A DNA stretch of 42,111 nucleotides from Deltaproteobacteria bacterium (GTDB taxonomy: Bacteria; Bdellovibrionota_C; UBA2361; OMII01). Shown here piece by piece: positions 6,834 to 13,717 of the stretch. Position numbers and translations under genes: made by a program. The notes below the pieces were generated by a model. The model was not told the DNA's origin. It saw only the letters and a list, made by a program, of their open reading frames with translations, and did not search any database. The first letter of the stretch is position 1. Every line of letters begins with the position of its first letter. The stretch is from the NCBI GenBank assembly GCA_947467385.1, contig CANIHJ010000005.1:1-42111 (forward strand), written 5' to 3'.

Positions 6834-8606
6834 ATGAGCGATGCATCCCTGGCTCACTTGGAGTGGAATCTCGATGAGCTGATCAGGTCAGACGACGATC
6901 AATTCCTCTCTTTTGGGCAGGACATTCATGATATCACGATTGAATTAGCTGAATTTCGGAAGAAACACTCCGGGCCAGGGGCAGAGCACTCGATCGATCA
7001 GTCCTCAGTTGCGCGGCTGTTAAAAGATGCTGAGGCCCTCCTCAGTCGCGCTTATACTCTCCAGTTAGCAATCCAGATTATAGTGACCGCCAGAGAGAGC
7101 AACTCGGACAGCTTTTTACTTATCGGGCAGCACGCAACAGAGATATACTTTTCTTGTCTATCAGCCCTAGAGGAGCCGCTGAGCCGAATTAACTCCGCAA
7201 TGATTGAGGCGGAAAATGCGGACCTAAAACAGTATAAGGTCTTCTTGGACAATATTTCGGACATCCGCCCGCAGGATACATCGGCCTCAACGGCTGCTGG
7301 CTCTTCCTCAGATCCGAGCAGAACTAACTTCTCTATCTGGTGTGATTACGGTCGCCTTCGACAGTCCATGCGTCTGACTATACCAGCCGTTGATACGAGT
7401 CCGTTGAGCCTCACAGAGGCGTTGCTCGTGCTAGGTCGAGGTCGCGAAGAGGTGCGAGCGCAGACATTCCAAGCGTACTCCTCGTGGATGGCAGAAAGCC
7501 GAGGTGTTTTTGCTGACTTGTATTCCAAGCTCGTTGACTTCGCTAGGAAAGAGAGGGCGAAATTACGGCGTCAGCCGTGGCGGTCGTACTCTACTAGAGA
7601 GAATATCACGCCTAAAATTCACACTGACCTCATCTACAACGAAAAGTGTGTATCTCTTTTTCATCGATTCGAGCGACTGAGACTTAATCTACCGTGCACT
7701 GGTACGGCACCGGTATTCAAGAAGTTTGCAAGGCAAGCTTCTCTCAACGACCTCTTTTGTCCACAAGACGTTGCACGGCTGATTGTATCAGCATTCGAAT
7801 CGCTCAGCGGAGACGCCGCAGATATTGTAAAAGGCATCTTTAAAAAGGGAAGGGTATTTACTAAGCCTGGGCGCTCATCAGACCGAGGGGTCAATTGTGT
7901 TGGACTCCCGCAGATAGGCCCATATGTATCAGTCCCGATGCCCACCTGTAGTGCGCCGCTCATTACACGCCTGGCGCACGAGATGGGGCACGCATTCCAG
8001 AAGACTCTTGCTGGTGGCTGCTCCTACTTCTGCCATGGAATAGAACGCCTGCTCTCGGAGTCAATTGCAACATTTTTTGAGCTTTGGACGCTCAATTTTA
8101 TGCTTGAGAGCCCCGCCTGTGCACACTTCGGGCGAGGAGATCGCCTCGCGATATTGGCCCCTCTCTTCGAGGACCTCTACGAACGTACCGCATACGCTCT
8201 CTACGAGCAGACAGTTTCACAATTGGAAGTTGAAGAGATCAAGAACGCTGACATTTTATCACAGGTTTGGAGGGAAGCGCATGAACCGCTTCTAACTGGA
8301 TTGTATACACTCCCTACGGAGTTCGACAGTTGGTGGGCCGATCAGTATATGATGTTTCGTTCCCCTTTGACCCAGTCCTTCTATCCGGCTGCTACAGTCA
8401 TCGGTATCGCGCTGTACTTTCGGGCAAGGCAGGATCCGGCCGAATTTATGAACATCCTACAGGACCGCCTGGTGTTGGGCGGAACTGTAGCTTACGCGTC
8501 GTGGGGACAGCCATTCGGTATAGACTTTGACTCGTTGCCAGGAGCTGAGTTAGCGACCCGTTTTTTGGCTCACTCTATGCAAACAATTGAAAACCTAGAA
8601 CTGTAA
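6834..8606 (+). CDS. M3-family zinc peptidase (oligoendopeptidase F-like)
   Basis: The 590-residue protein has the full active site of M3 peptidases: HEMGH at residues 382-386 with catalytic Glu383, followed 23 residues later by Glu409 in LLSESIATFFE, the third zinc ligand. The N-terminal 370 residues are mostly helical, as in oligoendopeptidase F. The length matches that group (about 560-620). M3 enzymes cut short peptides in a closed channel, usually in the cytoplasm; no signal peptide is present. It starts the plus-strand arm and is followed after 14 bases by a dioxygenase and then a methyltransferase. In this context it could remove the leader from the 66-residue peptide. A general peptide-degrading role is the alternative. 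Confidence 0.85.
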   Translation: MSDASLAHLEWNLDELIRSDDDQFLSFGQDIHDITIELAEFRKKHSGPGAEHSIDQSSVARLLKDAEALLSRAYTLQLAIQIIVTARESNSDSFLLIGQHATEIYFSCLSALEEPLSRINSAMIEAENADLKQYKVFLDNISDIRPQDTSASTAAGSSSDPSRTNFSIWCDYGRLRQSMRLTIPAVDTSPLSLTEALLVLGRGREEVRAQTFQAYSSWMAESRGVFADLYSKLVDFARKERAKLRRQPWRSYSTRENITPKIHTDLIYNEKCVSLFHRFERLRLNLPCTGTAPVFKKFARQASLNDLFCPQDVARLIVSAFESLSGDAADIVKGIFKKGRVFTKPGRSSDRGVNCVGLPQIGPYVSVPMPTCSAPLITRLAHEMGHAFQKTLAGGCSYFCHGIERLLSESIATFFELWTLNFMLESPACAHFGRGDRLAILAPLFEDLYERTAYALYEQTVSQLEVEEIKNADILSQVWREAHEPLLTGLYTLPTEFDSWWADQYMMFRSPLTQSFYPAATVIGIALYFRARQDPAEFMNILQDRLVLGGTVAYASWGQPFGIDFDSLPGAELATRFLAHSMQTIENLEL

Positions 8607-8620
8607 AAGGAGAGATTGAG

Positions 8621-9334
8621 ATGAACACCCCAGCACGACAGAAGCGACACAATCAAGAGGATGCGAATCCGGGTAGTTCAATGCGGTTGCCGGTGCTTGA
8701 AGAGTTAGCCAACGTCATCCGCGAGCAACTTGAAGAACGAGGTTGGTTTAAAATGCGTGAACCAACCGTTTCGTCAGGCGAATTCAGGGTCATTGGGGAA
8801 AAACTGGGAACTATTCTCAGTGATGGGAAAATCCAGATCCTCGGAAATCCAGTGTCTCTTGCAACTAGCGATCAGCCACTTGCTCTTCATAACGATGAGC
8901 CACATGCTCGATACCTGGCGTGGTATTGTGAGCAACAACAAGCTAAAGACGCTGTAGGGACCGACATCCTCGACATTTCTGACTTCCGTAGGTCGCTCGG
9001 AGAGGATGTTGTACTCACGTTATCCACGATAGTAATTCCCGGGTCGGGGAGGCAGCATAAAGATGAAACGGCGATGGTTCTGGTGAATGGAGAAGCGAGA
9101 CCAAATTTTGTACCATGGGCTAGGCACACACTGGATAACCCCGAGAAGGAAAGAGCGCTAGAGGCATTCCGTAACTATGTAGTAGCCAAGGCCGAGCGGC
9201 CGGACGCCATTACCTCAGTTATCTTGGGGGAGGGTGAAATGCTATTTCTCCATAATAATCGATACCTCCATGGTAGAGGCCCTCTAAAGGGCGGAAGTAC
9301 ACGGTGCTTGAGACGCCTCTGGATAGGAGACTAG
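8621..9334 (+). CDS. TauD/TfdA-like Fe(II)/2-oxoglutarate dioxygenase
   Basis: The 237-residue product carries the iron-binding facial triad of the TauD/clavaminate-synthase-like superfamily: His90-x-Asp92 in LALHNDEPHAR and His217 in YLHGRGPLKG. Arg228 lies 11 residues after the distal His, the usual 2-oxoglutarate-anchoring position. These enzymes hydroxylate, desaturate or epoxidise unactivated carbons, often of amino acids or carrier-bound or peptide substrates. GGAGA precedes the ATG at 8621. The gene lies 14 bases after the M3 peptidase gene and 2 bases before the methyltransferase gene, so it is in one operon. In context the target may be a residue of the three-Cys peptide or a free amino acid. 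It is on the short side for the family. Confidence 0.8.
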   Translation: MNTPARQKRHNQEDANPGSSMRLPVLEELANVIREQLEERGWFKMREPTVSSGEFRVIGEKLGTILSDGKIQILGNPVSLATSDQPLALHNDEPHARYLAWYCEQQQAKDAVGTDILDISDFRRSLGEDVVLTLSTIVIPGSGRQHKDETAMVLVNGEARPNFVPWARHTLDNPEKERALEAFRNYVVAKAERPDAITSVILGEGEMLFLHNNRYLHGRGPLKGGSTRCLRRLWIGD

Positions 9335-9336
9335 AA

Positions 9337-10017
9337 ATGTCGACGCACGAACCTGATGCCGGTCCCAGAAGTAAAAACTCGCCGACCTGGGAGCAACGAT
9401 TAGACGAAGTTGAATTTGGTGGATTGCGTTTGTCGATGAACGCGCTGTATCTCCAACAATTAGCTACGTTCAGAGAAGAGCTTGTTGGGAAAACGGTATT
9501 AGTACCCGGATTCGCGAATTTTCCGGACGCGATGTGGCTTGCGTCAATTGGAGCGCGAGTTGTTGGTGTTGATTCAAGCTCAGAGGGTTGTAGCGACTAC
9601 AAAATGCATTGGGAAACCCGCAGAGAGTCAGTGGCTGGTGTATTGGATATCTGTCAGTTTGATGTGAGGGACTATGTAAGGAGCGTTAAAACTGATGCAT
9701 TTTATGCTGTAATCTCGGAGTTGCTCATTCATATCTTTTCGCGGGCAGAACAGGCGCACGTATTGGAGGAATTTCAGCGAGTTATTCAGCCAGGAGGATT
9801 TCTCCTTTTGACTGCGTTGGCTTCTGGTGATCGCAACTTTCCAACGTGCCCCGACTTAGTTGCAGGCAAAGATCTGACGGATCAATTTCCAGAGGATCAG
9901 TGGACCGTCCAGCAGTGTGTCGAATATGAGGAAGGAACAGCCCACAGTCATTCTAACGGAGAGAGACATAATTTCCCCCATCGAATTGTGCTTTTTGTTG
10001 CAAGAAGGCATGCCTGA
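9337..10017 (+). CDS. Class I SAM-dependent methyltransferase
   Basis: The 226-residue product has a Rossmann methyltransferase core. Motif I is VLVPGFANFPDAMWLASIG, where the usual acidic E/D-x-G-x-G is replaced by P-G-F-A-N. It is followed by VVGVDSS (motif II acidic residue), CQFDVRDY, YAVISELLIHIF, and the post-motif VIQPGGFLLLTAL. A GTG at 9304 is in frame, but the ATG at 9337 has AGGAG 7 bases upstream and begins 2 bases after the dioxygenase stop, so it is chosen. The altered glycine loop is unusual but the rest of the fold reads clearly. It is the last gene of the plus arm and could methylate the peptide or a hydroxylated intermediate. The substrate is unknown. Confidence 0.75.
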   Translation: MSTHEPDAGPRSKNSPTWEQRLDEVEFGGLRLSMNALYLQQLATFREELVGKTVLVPGFANFPDAMWLASIGARVVGVDSSSEGCSDYKMHWETRRESVAGVLDICQFDVRDYVRSVKTDAFYAVISELLIHIFSRAEQAHVLEEFQRVIQPGGFLLLTALASGDRNFPTCPDLVAGKDLTDQFPEDQWTVQQCVEYEEGTAHSHSNGERHNFPHRIVLFVARRHA

Positions 10018-10064
10018 CTGCTCTCGTGAACAGGTAAATCGCTCGCCCGTCCGAAACGGCCCGG

Positions 10065-10586
10065 TTGAGTGAACAAACTGACCCGCCATCACAGAAGGTG
10101 GTCTTTTGCGTAGGTGATGCTCGCCCAAGCCAGCGCCGAATACGCAGCGGCGAGGAGGGACAGAGTGGCCACAACGGCTCTGTACCGTTCCGAGGAAAAG
10201 AGAGGCGCAATGGTACCCCACATGGCCAAGGAGAGGAGCGGCAGTCGGCACGGATAAGTTGTAGGCGCAGAGGCGAACGCGCTAAAATCACTCCTTCAGC
10301 CGAGGAGCAAGAGAGCGACTATCGGAGGGACTTCCGCAAGAGTAGTTGGGCCGCGTGCATAAAGAGAATCTACGAGGTAGACCCCTTGGAGTGCCCCAAG
10401 TGTAAAGCACAGATGCGCATCATCGCCTTCATTCAAGACGCTCACTCAATCAAGGACATCATGAAGGCTCAAGGGATCCCGGACTTCCAAGCCCCTCCTC
10501 CTATTCCTAAGTTCATCGATACCGAACAGGCTATCGATGAGCTACCCCCGTTCGACTCCTTCGAGCCGTCGCCTGATGACTTCTAA
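10065..10586 (+). pseudogene. IS91-family transposase, C-terminal remnant
   Basis: The reading frame ends with SSWAACIKRIYEVDPLECPKCKAQMRIIAFIQDAHSIKDI-type sequence (in pieces: IKRIYEVDPLECPKCKAQMR, then IIAFIQDAHSIKDIMKA). This is the well-known C-terminal signature of IS91/Y2 transposases, with a CPKC zinc pair and an acidic Pro-rich tail. The first 80 residues do not match the expected upstream transposase sequence, and pieces such as LYRSEEKRG appear in another frame, so the gene is frameshifted and truncated. It lies directly after the peptide-cluster methyltransferase gene and is followed by the 223-bp 3' end. It cannot encode an active transposase, which needs the HUH and double-Tyr region. 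Confidence 0.8.
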
Positions 10587-10805
10587 ACTCCGCTTCCTCT
10601 GTGACGGAAAGGCAGGAGTGCGTGCCTCACGCCATTATTAGTAACTTAGCTCGCCCTTCCACGCTCTCTTTGCAGCCTTGAAACCATAGCGAGGTGGGAC
10701 AGACCTCGCATTTCGAACCTCGCTTGACCCATCTCGACAAAACAAATATCCGCCCGCTACTACAGTTCAGCTACTTACGAAAAAGTGATCGATCGTCCTA
10801 TCCCT
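10583..10805 (+). mobile_element. IS91-type 3' end, copy B
   Basis: This is the non-coding 3' end that follows the transposase remnant. It starts at the stop codon and ends at GATCGATCGTCCTATCCCT. It is a direct repeat of 1331-1553 (same length, about 19 differences by eye). Together the two copies bracket the secreted-protein gene and the whole peptide cluster. Confidence 0.65.
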
Positions 10806-10906
10806 AAGATAGTTTGGCTATACCAGCGGTCGAACGAGGGATCTTGGCCCCTGCAGCCCTTTAGCGTAGCGATCCGCTTCGTGATACCATGGGGTCTGAG
10901 GTTTGT

Positions 10907-11755
10907 ATGAAGAGGTTTCGCCAAATCGTCATCATGCCACTTGCTTTTGCAGGAGGTGGCGCCCTTCTCATCATCGCCTTTGTCATCTTCACTCAAGACC
11001 TCCGGATCTTTCCTGGTGTCCTTTCAACGAGGCTCCGGCAGCCTGCCTCGCCGCCCCCAGGGAGCACTACCCTGACCGCTACGACCGCTGATGGCGAGAC
11101 CCTTGCCGTATGGCGAGCCGAGGCCGTCGGAGAAAAGAGGCCAGAGCGGATTATTCTTTTTAACGGAAATGCCCAGTCACTGCCCTCGTCAGTTGTGGAG
11201 CAGCGATGGCTAGCGGAGCTTGGCTTCACGAATTTCGCTTTTGACTACCGAGGGTTTGGCTCAAGCACCGGCTTCCCGTCTGAGCAGGGTATCTACTCCG
11301 ATGCTGAAGCTGTTTTCGATCTGGTCGTAAAGAACGAATCTATTAAGCCGCGAGATGTAGTCGTTTTCGGGCGTTCGATCGGAACTGGCCCCGCCTCATT
11401 TATCGCCCAACAGCGGGGGGGCAGCACTCTCGTGCTCATCTCGCCGTACACGAGCGTGCCAGATATCGTCAGAGAGAGGCCGTTGTTCCGATTCCTGGTC
11501 CCGTTCCTTTGGTATGAATTTCCAACTCACCGATACCTCGCTGAACTCAAGGAAACCTGCGTGGTTTTGGCGCACGGCAAGCGTGACACTATTATTTCCT
11601 ATGCACACTCAGAGCGGCTTAAAGCCCGCTACCACGGAAACCATCCACTAGCCTTTATCTCGTCAGCTCAAGCGGGGCATCAAGACATCTTGGATCTTGA
11701 ACGAGAGAGAATTGGCGAAGCTCTACTCACGTGCGTGTCCCGTGAGCGCTCATAA
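10907..11755 (+). CDS. Membrane-anchored alpha/beta hydrolase (BEM46/ABHD17-like)
   Basis: The 282-residue product has one N-terminal membrane segment (about residues 7-28) and then an alpha/beta hydrolase domain. Landmarks are IILFNGNAQ (oxyanion side), FDYRGFGSSTG, the nucleophile elbow VFGRSIGTG with Ser157, the acid-bearing LAHGKRDTII and the catalytic His in AGHQDI. This matches the bacterial relatives of BEM46/ABHD17 serine hydrolases, whose substrates are mostly unknown. The ATG at 10907 is preferred over 10889 because TGAGG lies 6 bases upstream and the protein then opens with the membrane segment. The gene is flanked by IS91-transposase fragments in scrambled order, so it may have been carried by that element. 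Confidence 0.8.
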   Translation: MKRFRQIVIMPLAFAGGGALLIIAFVIFTQDLRIFPGVLSTRLRQPASPPPGSTTLTATTADGETLAVWRAEAVGEKRPERIILFNGNAQSLPSSVVEQRWLAELGFTNFAFDYRGFGSSTGFPSEQGIYSDAEAVFDLVVKNESIKPRDVVVFGRSIGTGPASFIAQQRGGSTLVLISPYTSVPDIVRERPLFRFLVPFLWYEFPTHRYLAELKETCVVLAHGKRDTIISYAHSERLKARYHGNHPLAFISSAQAGHQDILDLERERIGEALLTCVSRERS

Positions 11756-12159
11756 TTTGCACGAAGGACGTGCCTGAGGCTGCCGTACCCTTGCCCGCGA
11801 TTACCTGCCGGACACCTAGCCGCAGGAGCGCCTTTAAACAGAAGTCGAAGGATAAGAAAAATCAGTTAATTCCGGAGTCGTGTCAGTTAACCAGGTAGCT
11901 AGGATCGGTTTTGGTAGCTGATAAGGAATATTACTCTGGATTGCTCTGGTACGGGGCTACGTTTGTAGCTCGCCGACAGAAGGCGTTCTTATAAAATCAT
12001 ATGGTCTATTCAGTGACCTCGGGGAGAGAGAAAGTAACCCCGTACCAGAGGTACCACCAGAGGCACGTCCTAGGTCTCGTATTAGCCTAAGGGCTAAAGG
12101 GATAGGCATGTTGTATGAAAAGGGGCTCTGTTCCAATGGAAGTAGAGCCATAAGTATAG
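11756..12159. other. Non-coding stretch with repeat structures
   Basis: No gene is supported in these 404 bases. They hold the 107-bp inverted-repeat segment at 11944-12050. A second hairpin at 12124-12149 (GGCTCT...AGAGCC, with TTCC/GGAA pairs inside) lies just before the IS91 transposase N-terminal fragment, and may be part of that element's left side. Confidence 0.45.
11944..12050. repeat. 107-bp segment with 17-bp terminal inverted repeats
   Basis: CTCTGGTACGGGGCTAC at 11944-11960 and GTAACCCCGTACCAGAG at 12034-12050 are complementary with one mismatch. The enclosed 73 bases have no open frame. It resembles a very small MITE or an operator-like fold. I see no clear target duplication and no second copy in the window. 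Confidence 0.55.
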
Positions 12160-12477
12160 GTGCCGATTTTCAGCCCCATTTTTTACAAGTATGAGTACTT
12201 AAACTGTGGTGTCCTCGCTCACGGTGCTGCTCGGGTATACTGTGATGGATGCAAGCACTCGCTCCTGATCGCGTTTTCGTGCAAACGCCGGGGGGTATGC
12301 CCCTCATGCGGTGCTAAGCGAGCAGTGAAGTTCGCAGAACACATCTACAGCGAAGTTATCGAAGACGTCCCCCATCGAGACACCGTCTTCACCATCCCAA
12401 AACGCTTGAGAGTCTTCTTTAAGTACGACCGCAAGCTCAATACCATCCTCTTTCGTGCCGCTTGGGGGGCGCTCTAG
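12160..12477 (+). pseudogene. IS91-family transposase, N-terminal remnant
   Basis: About 105 residues match the N-terminal zinc-binding domain of IS91 transposases: YLNCGVLAHGAARVYCDGCK, then LIAFSCKRRGVCPSCGAKRA, then PHRDTVFTIPKRLRVFFKYD. The four-Cys pattern (CDGC...CKRRGVCPSC) is intact. The frame stops at TAG inside the first of the clustered repeats at 12474, before the catalytic region, so the gene is truncated. It lies 1.6 kb downstream of the C-terminal remnant on the same strand, in the wrong order for a single broken gene, so at least two insertions or a rearrangement are implied. Confidence 0.8.
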
Positions 12478-12660
12478 TGGGCAGACAGCCCCCTAGCCGT
12501 CATTTGAATCTTGGCCAAGCCAATTTCAAATAGGAAAAAGAAAGCCAAGTTCGAATAGGAAAAAGAAAGCCAGAATAAGAACCCCCGTAGGGTCCTAGGG
12601 GGCAGGCAGCCCCCTAGCCGTCATTTGAATCTTGGCGAAGCCAAGTTCAAATAGGAAAAA
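12474..12660. repeat. Clustered direct repeats with strong hairpins
   Basis: Two near-identical units of about 66 bp start at 12474 and 12595, both beginning CTAG(T/G)GGGCAG-like, and a shorter partial unit lies between them. Each unit has an ATTTGAATCTTGGC / GCCAAGTTCAAAT hairpin (12623-12652 in the second). The second also has CTAGGGGGC / GCCCCCTAG at 12595-12617. The units cut off the transposase fragment and run up to within 3 bases of the tRNA-Gly 3' end. Confidence 0.75.
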
Positions 12661-12662
12661 AA

Positions 12663-12739
12663 TGGAGCGGGAGACGAGACTCGAACCCGCGACCCTCAGC
12701 TTGGAAGGCTGATGCTCTAGCCAACTGAGCTACTCCCGC
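12663..12739 (-). tRNA. tRNA-Gly(UCC)
   Basis: Read on the minus strand, GCGGGAG starts a 7-bp acceptor stem pairing with CTCCCGC, followed by discriminator T and an encoded CCA. The D-arm (GCTCAGTTGG), the anticodon loop CTTCCAA with anticodon TCC, and the T-arm (GGGTTCGAGTC) are all present. The anticodon reads GGA glycine codons. Its 3' end faces the accessory region to the left, as expected where integrating elements insert into a tRNA 3' end. Confidence 0.95.
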
Positions 12740-12997
12740 TCAACTAAGCCCTCACCTGGTAAGGGATTAATTCATCGGCAGCGTCAGTCGCGGAGGGGGA
12801 ATTCAACACTAAAAGGGGGCAAAAGGCAATCCAGACCTACGCTTTGCGGGGTAACATCTTTCGGCACATGAGCGAGCTCGCCACCCGTGAAAATGCCGTT
12901 TCAAAATGGGGATTTGGCGCGCCGAGTCAGGGCAGATGGCACAACGAGAGATTTAGGCTCGCCAATCCCTCCACCCCTGCTGCACACTAAAGAGGCT

Positions 12998-13702
12998 ATG
13001 GATAAGAAACCGGTGAAATACGAGCGGCGCATGGGGGCCCTAGATCTCCTCATGTCCTCGGTGCTCGATCGGAGCGGGGCCATGGACCATCTGCTGATGG
13101 AACGGCGCTCGCCACCCTATATCCTGACCTCCCTGGTAGCAATTGTGGCCGTGCTCGTCCTGCCTGCCCTTTACTACCACCACACCTACAGCGTCACTCC
13201 GGTCGATAAAACCCTGGCGTACGCCATCATCATCACCCTGGTGCTGACCTTAGTTCTCTTCACCCTGTGCACGACGGTGCTGCTGCGCCTGATGGGTATC
13301 AGCGCCCCGGTTGTTAAGGTCATCGGAGCCATCACCTATTCGCTCGTCGCAACCATTCCGCTCATGCTCACGTATTATGGCGCAAATTTCGCCATCAACG
13401 GCGAGCTCACCATCCTGAGCTTCTTCACAACCGGCCGGCTTGCCGAGGGAGAATGGCTAATCGGGCTCTTTCCCACGCTGCTCTATATCGCCGCGGCCCT
13501 CATGTTCCTGGTGTTTGTGAGCGCGCTTCGCGCCTTAGGCAACACTCCCATCAGCTCCGCATACCTGATGGCGGTCTTGTGCCTTCCGCTCCTGATTGGA
13601 TCTTTCTTCGTGGGAATGACGTGCGCTGAGTCCCTCTTCCCGCAAAGCGCCTTTCACGTTGGCAGGTTCTTTTCATCTTTCCTGGACGTTCCGACTCAGT
13701 AA
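12998..13702 (+). CDS. Yip1-like integral membrane protein
   Basis: The 234-residue product has a short cytoplasmic N-terminus (MDKKPVKYERRMGALDLL) followed by about five or six hydrophobic segments: YILTSLVAIVAVLVLPALYY, TLAYAIIITLVLTLVLF, VIGAITYSLVATIPLMLTYY, a segment near LIGLFPTLLYIAAALMFLVF and one near LMAVLCLPLLIGSFFVG. The layout resembles bacterial Yip1-domain proteins, whose function is not known. The ATG at 12998 follows AGAGG closely; a GTG at 12887 is in frame, but the added 37 residues look non-coding. It converges on hemL with a 15-base gap, and no terminator is visible in it. Confidence 0.65.
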   Translation: MDKKPVKYERRMGALDLLMSSVLDRSGAMDHLLMERRSPPYILTSLVAIVAVLVLPALYYHHTYSVTPVDKTLAYAIIITLVLTLVLFTLCTTVLLRLMGISAPVVKVIGAITYSLVATIPLMLTYYGANFAINGELTILSFFTTGRLAEGEWLIGLFPTLLYIAAALMFLVFVSALRALGNTPISSAYLMAVLCLPLLIGSFFVGMTCAESLFPQSAFHVGRFFSSFLDVPTQ

Positions 13703-13717
13703 CCAAGCTGCCGCCCC

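Noticed and set aside
3864-10017. Lanthipeptide, lasso peptide or thiopeptide cluster
   Set aside because: No cyclase, lanthionine synthetase, asparagine-synthase-like protein, YcaO or radical SAM gene is present.
12474-12660. CRISPR array
   Set aside because: Only two full units plus a partial one, with irregular spacing and no cas genes.
12887-12997. N-terminal extension of the Yip1-like protein
   Set aside because: The added 37 residues look non-coding and hydrophilic, and the ATG at 12998 gives a normal protein start.
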